NCBI RefSeq assembly: GCF_001999335.1
Contig: NZ_MLHS01000056.1
Location: 1-58,187, forward strand
DNA length: 58,187 nt
Reading direction: 5' to 3'
From: Rodentibacter sp. Ppn85
Lineage (GTDB): Bacteria; Pseudomonadota; Gammaproteobacteria; Enterobacterales; Pasteurellaceae
Position 1 is the first letter of the stretch; each line of letters starts with the position of its first letter. The notes under the pieces were generated by a model, which worked only from the letters and a program-made list of their open reading frames with translations, was not told the DNA's origin and searched no databases. A program made the position numbers and the translations under genes. Shown piece by piece: positions 19,163-29,220 of this stretch.

Positions 19163-21100
19163 GTGGCATTAATTAGCTTAACGAATGGCTATCTTTCTTT
19201 TAGTGATGTTCCACTGTTGGATCATAGCGAGCTCCATATTGAGCCTAACGAGCGTGTTTGTTTGGTCGGGCGAAATGGCGCTGGTAAATCAACATTACTC
19301 AAAATTATTGCAGGTGATGTCTTGTTGGATGATGGCAATATTCAATATGAAAAAGATTTAGTGATATCCCGTCTTGAACAGGATCCGCCTCGTAATGCGG
19401 AAGGTAACGTGTTTGATTATGTGGCGGAAGGTATCGATCATATAACGGATTTATTAAAAGAATATCACCGTATTTCCATTCAATTGGAAGAAAATTATAG
19501 CGATCAAATTTTGAATCAATTTGAACAAATTCAGGCAAAGTTAGAGCACGCCGACGGCTGGCGGTTTGAAAATAAAATCAAAGAAGTTCTGCTCAAACTG
19601 GGATTAGATCCTAACACAAAATTGACCGCACTTTCTGGCGGTTGGTTGCGTAAAGCGGCTTTAGCTCGTGCTTTAGTATGCGCTCCGGATGTGTTGTTAC
19701 TTGACGAACCGACCAACCACTTGGATGTGGAAGCGATTGAATGGCTGGAAAATTTCCTCTTAGAGTTTAACGGTAGTATTGTTTTTATTTCCCATGATCG
19801 TTCTTTTATTCGCAAAATGGCGACCCGTATTGTTGATTTAGATCGCGGACAGCTGGTTTCTTATCCGGGGAATTATGATTTATATCTCACTACAAAAGAA
19901 GAAAATTTACGTGTAGAAGCACTTCAAAATGAATTATTCGATAAAAGATTAGCGCAAGAAGAAGTATGGATTCGCCAGGGGATAAAAGCACGCCGTACAC
20001 GTAATGAAGGACGAGTGAGAGCATTAAAAGCAATGCGTGAAGAGCGCCGCCAACGCCGCGAGGTGCTGGGAACGGCAAAATTACAACTTGATACTTCAAG
20101 TCGTTCCGGAAAAATCGTGTTTGAAATGGAAAACGTGAGTTATGAGGTGGCGGGTAAGACATTATTAAAGGATTTCAGCACAACCATTTTGAGAGGCGAT
20201 AAGATTGCATTAGTGGGGGCAAATGGCTGTGGTAAAACCACTTTTATTAAATTACTACTCGGTGAAATTCAACCGACAGGTGGAAAAATTCGTACGGGGA
20301 CAAAATTAGAGATAGCCTATTTTGACCAATACCGTTCGGATCTTGATCTGGAAAAAACGGTCATGGATAACGTTGCCGACGGTAAGCAAGATATTGAAGT
20401 GAACGGTGTAAAACGCCATGTACTGGGTTATTTACAAGATTTCTTATTTCCGCCTAAACGGGCAATGACACCGGTGAAAGCCTTATCAGGTGGGGAGCGT
20501 AATCGCTTATTATTGGCGAAACTGTTGCTTAAACCGAATAATTTGCTGATTCTTGATGAACCTACCAATGATTTAGATGTGGAAACCTTAGAATTACTCG
20601 AAGAAATTTTGACGGATTATCAGGGCACATTATTGATCGTGAGCCACGACCGTCAATTTATTGATAATACCGCTACCGAATGCTATTTGTTTGAAGGAGA
20701 TGGCGTAGTCAATAAATATGTAGGCGGTTTCTTTGATGCAAAACTGCAGCAAGCAAATTTTTGGGCAGCTAAAGCCGAACAAGAGATGACGAAGAAATTG
20801 TCAGCTAAGCCACAAGAAAATACCGTCAAAACCGACCGCACTTCTAATAAGTCAAAGTCCGTTAAATTATCCTATAAGGAACAGCGGGAATTAGAACAAC
20901 TACCGCAGCAATTGGAAGAATTAGAGGAAAAATTGACCGCACTTCAAGCGGAGGTCGGCGAATCTACGTTTTTCCAACAATCACATGAAATTACCGATGC
21001 CAAACTAAAGGAGTTGGCTGATATTGAATCCCTGCTTGAGCAAACATTCTTGCGTTGGGAAGAATTGGAAGAGAAAAAAGCGATTGCAGAAAGCAAGTAA
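19163..21100 (+). CDS. uup: ABC-F family ATPase Uup
   Basis: A soluble ABC-F protein of 645 residues with two nucleotide-binding domains: Walker A G-R-N-G-A-G-K-S near residue 39 with L-S-G-G-W near 160, and G-A-N-G-C-G-K-T near residue 353 with L-S-G-G-E near 445. There is no membrane domain. A charged coiled-coil tail, from about residue 560, is typical of Uup and binds DNA or ribosomes. Uup affects precise excision of transposons and ribosome rescue. The start is GTG 19163 behind ACGAGGT. Uptake sequences fall inside the coding region, including the variable tail linker. Confidence 0.93.
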   Translation: MALISLTNGYLSFSDVPLLDHSELHIEPNERVCLVGRNGAGKSTLLKIIAGDVLLDDGNIQYEKDLVISRLEQDPPRNAEGNVFDYVAEGIDHITDLLKEYHRISIQLEENYSDQILNQFEQIQAKLEHADGWRFENKIKEVLLKLGLDPNTKLTALSGGWLRKAALARALVCAPDVLLLDEPTNHLDVEAIEWLENFLLEFNGSIVFISHDRSFIRKMATRIVDLDRGQLVSYPGNYDLYLTTKEENLRVEALQNELFDKRLAQEEVWIRQGIKARRTRNEGRVRALKAMREERRQRREVLGTAKLQLDTSSRSGKIVFEMENVSYEVAGKTLLKDFSTTILRGDKIALVGANGCGKTTFIKLLLGEIQPTGGKIRTGTKLEIAYFDQYRSDLDLEKTVMDNVADGKQDIEVNGVKRHVLGYLQDFLFPPKRAMTPVKALSGGERNRLLLAKLLLKPNNLLILDEPTNDLDVETLELLEEILTDYQGTLLIVSHDRQFIDNTATECYLFEGDGVVNKYVGGFFDAKLQQANFWAAKAEQEMTKKLSAKPQENTVKTDRTSNKSKSVKLSYKEQRELEQLPQQLEELEEKLTALQAEVGESTFFQQSHEITDAKLKELADIESLLEQTFLRWEELEEKKAIAESK

Positions 21101-21106
21101 CAAAGA

Positions 21107-21130
21107 AAAACCGAGCATTGGCTCGGTTTT
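21107..21130. terminator. Bidirectional terminator between uup and the NSS transporter gene
   Basis: Ten pairs, AAAACCGAGC / GCTCGGTTTT, with the loop ATTG and an A-run/T-run on either side, between two convergent genes. Confidence 0.9.
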
Positions 21131-21138
21131 TTTGTGGA

Positions 21139-22512
21139 TTAAAATAAGTTACTGATGAAAATTACGATAATAATCACAGGTACAACAAATTTTACATAGT
21201 TAAACCAAATTTTGCTGAAAGTCGAATCAGGTGTTTGAGAGAGTTCTTTTCTGGCTTCATCTTTTAATACAAAACCAACGAAAATTGCACAACCTAATGC
21301 GGTGAGCATAAATAAAATATTGCCACTTGCATAATCATAGAAATCAAAAATACTTTTACCGAAAATAGTAACGTCCTTCCAAAGATTATCACCCAGAATG
21401 GCCGGAATGTTGCCCGCGAGAAAAATTCCGCCTAAGGTTAAAATGATCGCTTTGCTACGGCGCATACGAAGTTTTTCCTGTAATGCGGTAATAATGACTT
21501 CGTAAATGGTAATAGACGTCGTGAGAGCGGCGATTAATAATAAGCTAAAGAAAATGACGGCAAAGAATTTTCCCGCCCATAAATGGGAAAAAACAATCGG
21601 TAAGCTTTGGAAAACTAGAGTTGGGCCGGCATTGGGTTCGATACCAAAAGTGAATAATGAAGGAAAGATCATAAAACCGGCAAGTACCGCAATGATGGTA
21701 TTGGTAAAACCGGTAATTACGGCTGTGTGAATGAGGTTTTCTTCTTTATCAAGATAACTTGAAAGTGTAATTAAAACACCAAAGCCAAGGCTTAACGCAA
21801 AGAACACTTGCCCTAATACAAAAATGAAAAGTTGAGGGGTAATTTTACTAAAGTCAGGTTTTAAATAGAAAGTAACCCCTTCCATTGCACCCGGCAAGGT
21901 AATATTACGGATCACCATGCCGATTAAGAAAATAAACAGTAACGGCATTAAATATTTGACCGAACGTTCAATACCGCCAATGATGCCTTTTGCCAAAATA
22001 ATGTAATTGACAATGACAAAAAGGAAGGTATAAAACATAATTTCATAAGGGCTATTGCCGATGTGAAGATCATAGAAGTTTTTTGCTATATCTTTTGTAA
22101 TTGGTGTTGAAATATCAAGGGTACCGCTGATTAAGTTTACAATATAAGAAATAACCCAGCCGCCCAGTACCATGTAATAAGCCATAATACCAAATGCACC
22201 GAGTAACCCCATATAACCGATGATCTTCCAATATTTTGAAATGTGTTTACCTTTATCTAGAATTTTATCGCCAAAAGCATCAATGGAGTTTACCCGTAAA
22301 CGGCGACCAATCACATTTTCCACTAAAATCATTGGAATTCCGATAACAATCATGGCAAGGCAAAAAAGCAGTACATAAGCGCCGCCGCCATGTTCACCGA
22401 CAAGATAAGGGAATCGCCAAGTTGCACCGAAACCAACGGTTGCACCGGCAACGGTCATTACATAAGTCAGCCGGCTAGACCAAGTTTGACGTTGTTGTTT
22501 ATTTGTTGTCAT
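21139..22512 (-). CDS. Sodium-dependent transporter of the NSS (SNF) family
   Basis: A 457-residue membrane protein with about 12 helices of LeuT-like type. The N-terminus has the family signature V-G-F-G-A-T-W-R-F-P-Y-L, which forms part of the sodium and substrate site, and helix 6 carries F-F-A-L-S-L-G-F-G. It probably imports an amino acid with Na+; the substrate is unknown. ATG 22512 is chosen because AGGA lies seven bases upstream; the frame is open ten codons further. It follows nth on the same strand, but an uptake sequence and 44 bases separate them. Confidence 0.88.
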   Translation of the reverse strand: MTTNKQQRQTWSSRLTYVMTVAGATVGFGATWRFPYLVGEHGGGAYVLLFCLAMIVIGIPMILVENVIGRRLRVNSIDAFGDKILDKGKHISKYWKIIGYMGLLGAFGIMAYYMVLGGWVISYIVNLISGTLDISTPITKDIAKNFYDLHIGNSPYEIMFYTFLFVIVNYIILAKGIIGGIERSVKYLMPLLFIFLIGMVIRNITLPGAMEGVTFYLKPDFSKITPQLFIFVLGQVFFALSLGFGVLITLSSYLDKEENLIHTAVITGFTNTIIAVLAGFMIFPSLFTFGIEPNAGPTLVFQSLPIVFSHLWAGKFFAVIFFSLLLIAALTTSITIYEVIITALQEKLRMRRSKAIILTLGGIFLAGNIPAILGDNLWKDVTIFGKSIFDFYDYASGNILFMLTALGCAIFVGFVLKDEARKELSQTPDSTFSKIWFNYVKFVVPVIIIVIFISNLF

Positions 22513-22556
22513 TGTCTTTCCTATTAATAAAAGTGCGGTCAAAAAATAAATTGTTC

Positions 22557-23192
22557 TTAATATTCGGTTTTTTCTTTATATTCGCAGAGATCCTCAATAA
22601 TACAGGAACCGCAACGGGGCTTTCTTGCAACACAAGTATAACGACCGTGTAAGATCAGCCAATGATGCACATCTACTTTAAATTCATCGGGTACCACTTT
22701 TAAGAGTTTTTCTTCTACTTTAACAACATCTTTACCCGGTGCAAAATTAGTGCGATTACATACGCGAAATATATGGGTATCGACCGCAATAGTAGGATGA
22801 CCAAAGGCAGTATTTAATACCACATTAGCTGTTTTCCGTCCAACGCCGGCAAGTGCTTCTAAGGCTTCACTATTTTCCGGGATTTCACTGTTGTGTTTTT
22901 CGAGGAGATCACGGCAGGTTTTAATGATGTTTTCCGCTTTACTATTATAAAGTCCGATCGTTTTAATGTAGCTTTTTAAGCCATCCAAGCCTAGATCTAA
23001 AATCGCTTGTGGAGTATTGGCAACGGGAAAAAGTTTTTCTGTCGCTTTATTTACCCCTTTATCAGTGGCTTGTGCCGACAAAATCACTGCGATTAATAAT
23101 TCAAAGGGCGAATTATACTGCAATTCGGTAGTCGGGTGGGGATTTTGATCCCGTAGTCGGGTTAATATTTCGATTCTTTTTTTCTGGTTCAT
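22557..23192 (-). CDS. nth: Endonuclease III (base excision repair glycosylase/AP lyase)
   Basis: From ATG 23192 the product is 211 residues, as in E. coli. It removes oxidised pyrimidines and nicks abasic sites. The helix-hairpin-helix A-L-A-G-V-G-R-K-T-A-N near residue 113 holds the catalytic Lys, V-D-T-H-I-F-R near 138 the catalytic Asp, and C-x6-C-x2-C-x5-C at the end binds the 4Fe-4S cluster. An AGAAGGAAAT site supports this start; the open frame upstream runs into a palindromic repeat. It is the last gene of the rnf cluster, a conserved position. Confidence 0.97.
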   Translation of the reverse strand: MNQKKRIEILTRLRDQNPHPTTELQYNSPFELLIAVILSAQATDKGVNKATEKLFPVANTPQAILDLGLDGLKSYIKTIGLYNSKAENIIKTCRDLLEKHNSEIPENSEALEALAGVGRKTANVVLNTAFGHPTIAVDTHIFRVCNRTNFAPGKDVVKVEEKLLKVVPDEFKVDVHHWLILHGRYTCVARKPRCGSCIIEDLCEYKEKTEY

Positions 23193-23206
23193 AATTTTAT
23201 TTCCTT

Positions 23207-23390
23207 CTACTTTCTTGCTTGTGCAAGAAAGTAGCAAAGAACACACCCCGATTAAATCGCTTTTCCGACCTTTGTTGTCATTTTCTTTACGGAAAATTTG
23301 TAAACTCGCCTTTGGCTCAAACAGTACAAATTTTCCTAAAAATGCCAAGTCGGTCGGGCGATTTACACGGGGAAGATTAAGTGTGTGTTC
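23207..23390. repeat. Large nested palindromic element between rnfE and nth
   Basis: A perfect 12-pair hairpin (23207-23218 with 23223-23234, CTACTTTCTTGC and its complement) is followed by a 152-base imperfect inverted repeat. Its paired blocks are GAACACAC/GTGTGTTC (23239, 23383), TAAATCGC/GCGATTTA (23253, 23358), CCGACC/GGTCGG (23265, 23352) and GGAAAATTTGTA/TACAAATTTTCC (23291, 23325). It fills almost the whole rnfE-nth gap. It looks like a non-coding MITE or REP-type repeat that would fold into a long RNA hairpin in the rnf-nth transcript. Confidence 0.8.
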
Positions 23391-23393
23391 AAT

Positions 23394-24107
23394 CTATATT
23401 TTTCTTCGGTTATCAATTCTATTTTTTAGGGCAAGGAGTAGTCCTAATCCAATAAACGCACCCGGCGGCAGGATGAAAAGTAAGAAACTGCTATCGGTAT
23501 GGTAAATATGGAGTGTGAGAAATGTCGCTTGTTCGCCAAAAAGATTTTCGATACCTTCAAAAATCGTTCCTTGCCCAAGAATTTCACGGAGTGCGCCAAG
23601 CATAGTAAGGCTTAAAGCCATACCGAATCCCATCGAGAAACCGTCCCAAATAGAATGCAAAAGGTTATTTTTGGAGGCAAAGGCTTCGGCTCGACCAATT
23701 ACGATACAGTTTGTTACAATCAGCGGAATAAAAATTCCAAGAGATTGATATAATCCGTAGGTATAAGCATTCATCAATAATTGTACGATGGTGACTGTCG
23801 TGGCGATGATCATCACATAAATAGGAATACGAATTTCGTGAGGAATTTGCTTGCGAAAGAGAGAAATTACCGTATTGGTGCAGATTAAAACCAACATGGT
23901 TGCAAGCCCTAAACCGAGCGCATTGGTCGCAGTACTGGAAACAGCCAATAAAGGACAAAGCCCTAATAACTGCACAATTGCCGGATTATTTTTCCAAATG
24001 CCTTGTATGAAAATTTCCTGCCATACGGATTTTTCCGTATGATCCTTAACGTTGTTTTGAGGTAGCTCTTCTTCAAGTGAGGTCGTTTTTTCCGTTAAAT
24101 TTGTCAT
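23394..24107 (-). CDS. rnfE: Rnf complex subunit E
   Basis: A 237-residue integral membrane protein related to RnfA and NqrD, with about six helices. [19 protein letters not shown] near residue 35 holds the Cys that contributes to the membrane 2Fe-2S site shared with RnfA. The Rnf complex couples ferredoxin and NADH redox chemistry to ion movement. In E. coli the homologous Rsx complex reduces SoxR. ATG 24107 is chosen (AGGAA upstream), one base after the rnfG stop region. Confidence 0.95.
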   Translation of the reverse strand: MTNLTEKTTSLEEELPQNNVKDHTEKSVWQEIFIQGIWKNNPAIVQLLGLCPLLAVSSTATNALGLGLATMLVLICTNTVISLFRKQIPHEIRIPIYVMIIATTVTIVQLLMNAYTYGLYQSLGIFIPLIVTNCIVIGRAEAFASKNNLLHSIWDGFSMGFGMALSLTMLGALREILGQGTIFEGIENLFGEQATFLTLHIYHTDSSFLLFILPPGAFIGLGLLLALKNRIDNRRKI

Positions 24108-24108
24108 A

Positions 24109-24735
24109 TTATTCCTTTTCTTGAATTGCAAGCTGTAACAGTGTTGCCTGATTGTTAAGCATAGTTAGGGCTGAACGTTTTACTTGGTTTACAATAGCTC
24201 GTGGGGTAATGGTTGCACCGGAAAACTGGTCAAATTTTCCCCCGTCTTTTTTGACCGCCCAATCGGTTAAATTATTTTCATTAATAGACTGATGATCGAA
24301 AGATAAAATCCATTTGGAAATACGTAGTTCGATTTTATCGCCTAAACCCGGTGTTTCATGGTGTTCAATCACTCGCACACCTAACACTTTGCCCTCAGGC
24401 GTTAAACCGACAAGTAAGCGAATATCGCCGGAATAGCCGTCCGGTGCAATCGTTTCATAGACATAGGCTGAAAGGTGATTATTTTTCCTAGCGAAATAAA
24501 CTTTCTGAATACCGGCTAAGTTTTCCGCCTTTGGAATCACCGCACTTTCTAGCAAATTATTATCAAAATAGCTTTGTGGGATAACTTGTAGTAGGAGTTC
24601 CCGTTGTTGTGCGGCTATAGCTTCATCAATTTTACCTTTTGTCAGGAAAAAAATGCCGGATGAAATCGCACTACAAAGTAGTGCAATAAAGCCTAAAATC
24701 ACGCCATATCGAGAAGTGGTTTTAAAAATGCTCAT
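24109..24735 (-). CDS. rnfG: Rnf complex subunit G (covalent FMN)
   Basis: A 208-residue protein with one N-terminal helix and a periplasmic domain. F-S-G-A-T-I-T-P-R near residue 175 is the S-G-A-T flavinylation motif, where ApbE attaches FMN to the Thr. Its ATG overlaps the stop of rnfD by one base. It passes electrons through the periplasmic side of the complex. Confidence 0.95.
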   Translation of the reverse strand: MSIFKTTSRYGVILGFIALLCSAISSGIFFLTKGKIDEAIAAQQRELLLQVIPQSYFDNNLLESAVIPKAENLAGIQKVYFARKNNHLSAYVYETIAPDGYSGDIRLLVGLTPEGKVLGVRVIEHHETPGLGDKIELRISKWILSFDHQSINENNLTDWAVKKDGGKFDQFSGATITPRAIVNQVKRSALTMLNNQATLLQLAIQEKE

Positions 24736-25814
24736 TAGTTTTTTCTCCCTTTTATGCCGTAGCCCGCAACACGAGGACGAGTGTAATGGTCGATGAGGGG
24801 AACACAGATATTGCTTAATAAAATAGCAAATGCAACGCCGTCCGGGAAATTTCCATGATAACGGATAAGATAGGTCAGAACCCCTACTAATGCGCCGAAT
24901 ACGATTTTTCCACGCGGCGTGATGGAGGCGGTAACCGGATCGGTTGCAATAAAAAATGCGCCGAACATCATTGCACCGCTGAACATCTGGCTTACCGCAC
25001 TTAAGTGTATGCCTCCCGTTATGGCGTTAATAGTTGCCAAGCAAAAAAAAGTGACGAGCATTGCTACGGGGATTTGCCAATGAATCGTGCGTTTTAAGAT
25101 TAAAAATACGCCGCCGAGTAAAAAAGCGAGATTGACTTGCCACCACCCCTGTGCAAAGTCCGTACCGTTTCCTATAAAAATTGGCATTTTAATCAGTTCG
25201 TAGAAATCCGTTAATTCTTTGTGACTGGAATAAAAGATTTTTGCACTATCTAACGGTGTTGCTTGTGTGATGCCGTCAATACTGTGTGTAAGTTGTGGCA
25301 AGGTAAATCCATCGGTAGTTAAGCCGGAAAAAATTAGTGCGATAGCATCGGAAAATGTAGGGGGTTCTTGCAATAAATGAATTGGCGGTATCCAAGCGGT
25401 CATTTGTAATGGAAACGAAATCAATAATACGACATAGCCAATCATTGCCGGATTAAACGGATTTTGTCCTAATCCGCCATACACGTGTTTACCCAGTACT
25501 ACCGCACAAAGTGTACCGATAATAATAACCCAATAAGGGGCATAGGGAGGAATCGCCATGGCTAAAATCAAGGCGGTTAATACTACGCTGAAATCGGAAA
25601 GATAAGATAAAGGCTTCTTAGCACGTAATTTCATTGCTAAAAATTCGGCAAGTAACGCAACAATGATTGCCAATGCCGATTGAATGAGTACACCGAAACC
25701 AAAATAATAAATTTGTGTAAATAGAGCCGGTATCATGGCTAAGATGACCCAAAGCATAATACGAGCTGTTAACTTCCCTGAATGTGTATGGGGAGAACTG
25801 ACCATTTTAAACAT
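24735..25814 (-). CDS. rnfD: Rnf complex subunit D (membrane flavin subunit)
   Basis: The 359-residue NqrB-like membrane subunit has about ten helices. Family members carry a covalent FMN on a Thr near the middle; [10 protein letters not shown] near residue 185 is the likely site. [11 protein letters not shown] and A-T-D-P-V-T-A are conserved loops. The gene follows rnfC by three bases and overlaps rnfG by one. Confidence 0.94.
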   Translation of the reverse strand: MFKMVSSPHTHSGKLTARIMLWVILAMIPALFTQIYYFGFGVLIQSALAIIVALLAEFLAMKLRAKKPLSYLSDFSVVLTALILAMAIPPYAPYWVIIIGTLCAVVLGKHVYGGLGQNPFNPAMIGYVVLLISFPLQMTAWIPPIHLLQEPPTFSDAIALIFSGLTTDGFTLPQLTHSIDGITQATPLDSAKIFYSSHKELTDFYELIKMPIFIGNGTDFAQGWWQVNLAFLLGGVFLILKRTIHWQIPVAMLVTFFCLATINAITGGIHLSAVSQMFSGAMMFGAFFIATDPVTASITPRGKIVFGALVGVLTYLIRYHGNFPDGVAFAILLSNICVPLIDHYTRPRVAGYGIKGRKN

Positions 25815-25817
25815 TGT

Positions 25818-27743
25818 TTATTCCTGAGCATTATCTGGTTTCTGTTGGGCCTGAGCCAATTTCTTGGCTTTTGCACGGGCAATAGCGGCAGCTACGGCAG
25901 CTTTTTTCGGATCAAGTGCGGTTGGTTTTTCATCTGTTTTTTGTTCCGAATTTTTCGTTGTTATATCGCTATCGTTGTTAGTTTGAGCCAATTTTTTTGC
26001 CTTCGCACGGGCAATAGCGGCAGCTACGGCAGCTTTTTTCGGATCTACTGATACTGTCTTTTCTACATCATTTTCAAGATTTTCTGTTTTTATTTCCGTT
26101 TGTTGGCGGGCTAGACGACGTGCTTTACGCAATGCCGTCATATCGCTATTATCCGGTAAAATTTCGCCTTTTTCTGTTGTTAATGTTTTCTGAGTTGTTT
26201 GCTCCGAACCGGTTTTTTTCGCTTTGAGGCGTGCTAATGCCGCTTTTACAGGATCTTCGCCTTTTGTTTTGGCTAATTCTTCGCGACGGACTTCTGCAGC
26301 TCGTTGAGAACGCGCTTTACGTTCCTGTTCTTCACGTTCCATGCGTGCTTGTTTCGCTTCAAATCGAATTTTTGCTTCTTCCGCTTTTTTCTGTTTCTCT
26401 TTTATTTGCCAAATTTTCGCTTTTTCTTGGCGGAAATATTGAATAAGCGGGATATGGCTCGGGCAAACATAAGCACATACGCCGCATTCAATACAATCGT
26501 TTAAAGCATATTCTTCCGATTTTTTGTGATCCTCATTGCGTGCGAACCAATAAAGTTGCTGTGGCATTAAATTTACCGGACAAGCATCCGAGCAGCTTGA
26601 GCAGCGAATACAGGCTTGTTCCGGTTTCGGTTCGGTATATTCAAAATGATCCGGGGCAAGCAAGCAGTTGACGATTTTGGTCACCGGTGCATTTAAATTT
26701 GGCAATTCCATGCCCATCATTGGACCGCCGACAAATACAGGAAAACGTTCGTCAAATTGATAGCCCGTATGAGTTAATACGTGATAAATTGGGGTGCCGA
26801 GACGTACCCGGTAATTTCCTTTTTCTTGAATTTTATCGCCGGTTAACGTTACGACCCGTTCAATTAAAGGTTCGTCATTTATGACCGCTCTTTTTATCGC
26901 AAAAGCCGTTCCCACGTTATGCATTAAAATGCCAATACCGGAGGAGCGTGAACCGCTTGGCACTTCCATACCTGTGAGTAAATAAATGAGTTGTTTCGCC
27001 GCCCCGGAAGGGTATTTTGTTGGGATTACGCGTACATCGATATCATTTGCACCGTGTAATGCCGTATTGATCGCTTCGATGGCTTGAGGCTTGTTATCTT
27101 CAATGGCGATAACAACTTTTTCCGGGCGCAGGATATAGCGTAAAATACGCACGCCTTCAATAATTTCATCGGCGTGTTCGCGCATCAGGCGATCATCACA
27201 AGTGATGTAAGGTTCACATTCCGCACCGTTAATAATCAATAATTTGACTTTTTTATCCGCTGATTGGATCTTAGCGGCAGTAGGGAATACGGCGCCCCCC
27301 AAACCCGCAACACCGGCAAGATAAATTTTTTCGATCAGTTGTTCCGCTGTAAGGCTAAGAAAATCTTCAATAGGGTGTTGCTCAATACTTCGATCCAAAC
27401 CGTCAGCTTGTAAATGAATAGTCATTTCATCAAGCCCGGAAGGATGTGCGGCGACATAGGGGATAATATTTTTAATTGTGCCGGATGTCGGTGCGTGAAC
27501 GGGGAGTGCGCGTAAACCGTCACCTTGCGTTAAAGCTTGTCCTTTTAAAACATAATCACCGGCTTTCACTAAAACATTACCCGCCTGACCGGAGTGTTGT
27601 TTGAGCGGAATATAAAAATCCTTGCTTAAAGGAAGTGTTCTGAGCGGTTGATGGTTAGATTGATCTTTCATTTCCGGAGGATGAATTCCCCCTTTGAAAT
27701 CCCATAGTTTACCGGAATTAAAACGAGATAAAACGTCCGCCAT
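25818..27743 (-). CDS. rnfC: Rnf complex subunit C (NADH-binding, repeat tail)
   Basis: A 641-residue peripheral subunit. The N-terminal half resembles NuoF-type NADH/FMN domains ([12 protein letters not shown] near residue 150). Two 4Fe-4S motifs follow: [12 protein letters not shown] near residue 377 and [12 protein letters not shown] near 417. From about residue 440 the protein becomes a charged helical tail rich in Ala and Lys, ending in repeats with [18 protein letters not shown]. Such tails vary in length among RnfC proteins. It begins on the base following the rnfB stop. Confidence 0.95.
   Translation of the reverse strand: MADVLSRFNSGKLWDFKGGIHPPEMKDQSNHQPLRTLPLSKDFYIPLKQHSGQAGNVLVKAGDYVLKGQALTQGDGLRALPVHAPTSGTIKNIIPYVAAHPSGLDEMTIHLQADGLDRSIEQHPIEDFLSLTAEQLIEKIYLAGVAGLGGAVFPTAAKIQSADKKVKLLIINGAECEPYITCDDRLMREHADEIIEGVRILRYILRPEKVVIAIEDNKPQAIEAINTALHGANDIDVRVIPTKYPSGAAKQLIYLLTGMEVPSGSRSSGIGILMHNVGTAFAIKRAVINDEPLIERVVTLTGDKIQEKGNYRVRLGTPIYHVLTHTGYQFDERFPVFVGGPMMGMELPNLNAPVTKIVNCLLAPDHFEYTEPKPEQACIRCSSCSDACPVNLMPQQLYWFARNEDHKKSEEYALNDCIECGVCAYVCPSHIPLIQYFRQEKAKIWQIKEKQKKAEEAKIRFEAKQARMEREEQERKARSQRAAEVRREELAKTKGEDPVKAALARLKAKKTGSEQTTQKTLTTEKGEILPDNSDMTALRKARRLARQQTEIKTENLENDVEKTVSVDPKKAAVAAAIARAKAKKLAQTNNDSDITTKNSEQKTDEKPTALDPKKAAVAAAIARAKAKKLAQAQQKPDNAQE
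25873..26045. repeat. 41-bp direct repeat inside the rnfC 3' end
   Basis: The same 41 bases occur at 25873-25913 and 26005-26045, 132 bases (44 codons) apart, so recombination between them would delete one tail repeat in frame. They encode the A/K-rich repeat of RnfC. A more diverged related unit ([15 protein letters not shown]) lies upstream in the protein. Confidence 0.85.
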
Positions 27744-28328
27744 TTATTCCCCCATAACCGATTTTTTTTCGCTACCGTTCACATTCGCCACAGGAATAAC
27801 CAGTTTTGCGTCAAATTTCCAATCCCAACTATCAATCCCTTTTTTGACCGGAATCATTGAGATGCAATCTGTCGGGCAAGGTGCGACACAAAGTTCACAG
27901 CCGGTGCAAAGATCAGGGATAATCGTGTGCATCATTTTATTTGTCCCAATAATGGCATCTACCGGACAGGCTTGAATGCATTTTGTACAACCAATACACA
28001 TATTTTCATCAATAAACGCTACCGTTTCGACGGGTTCTTCCATGCCGTCAACTGCCGGCACCTCAACACCTAGAATCTCCGCAATTTTTACTATGGTATC
28101 TCGTCCGCCCGGAACACATTTTGTAATAGAATCGCCGTTGCAAAAAATCGCTTCTGCATAGGGTTTGCAGCCGGGATAACCGCATTGACCGCATTGGCTT
28201 TGTGGTAATATGGCATCAATTTTTTCTACAAGGGGATCGGCTTCCACTTTTAGTTTTAAGGAGGCAAATCCCAAAATTGCACCAAAAATGAGCGCAAGCA
28301 GACTGATGACAATGAGTAGAATAGCCAT
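27744..28328 (-). CDS. rnfB: Rnf complex subunit B (ferredoxin-like)
   Basis: A 194-residue protein with an N-terminal helix, then a 4Fe-4S domain C-G-Q-C-G-Y-P-G-C near residue 46 and two ferredoxin motifs, [12 protein letters not shown] near 112 and [12 protein letters not shown] near 142. It relays electrons into the membrane subunits. Its ATG overlaps the stop of a 27-codon micro-ORF (TAATG), rather than directly following rnfA. Confidence 0.95.
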   Translation of the reverse strand: MAILLIVISLLALIFGAILGFASLKLKVEADPLVEKIDAILPQSQCGQCGYPGCKPYAEAIFCNGDSITKCVPGGRDTIVKIAEILGVEVPAVDGMEEPVETVAFIDENMCIGCTKCIQACPVDAIIGTNKMMHTIIPDLCTGCELCVAPCPTDCISMIPVKKGIDSWDWKFDAKLVIPVANVNGSEKKSVMGE

Positions 28329-28411
28329 TATTTCTTCATTTTCCCTGAAAATTTTTGATAGAGTCCGATAAGTAAAATTAACACGGTAATTGCCATTAAA
28401 AAGTAGATCAT
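28328..28411 (-). CDS. Putative 27-residue membrane microprotein between rnfA and rnfB
   Basis: ATG 28411-28409 opens 27 codons ending in TAA 28330-28328, whose last A is the first base of the rnfB ATG. The peptide [27 protein letters not shown] is one hydrophobic helix with a positive C-terminal end, so the tail should face the cytoplasm. It starts 15 bases after the rnfA stop. No strong Shine-Dalgarno is visible, so translation would depend on coupling to rnfA. The one-base overlap with rnfB and the ideal membrane-helix composition argue that it is real. I know of no described counterpart. Confidence 0.55.
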   Translation of the reverse strand: MIYFLMAITVLILLIGLYQKFSGKMKK

Positions 28412-28426
28412 AATTAATGAGTCGCG

Positions 28427-29158
<732 letters not shown>

Positions 29159-29220
29159 TTAATGCCATTTTGTGTAATAGTCGACTTTTACCACAAAGTG
29201 CGGTCAAAAATTTCTATTTT

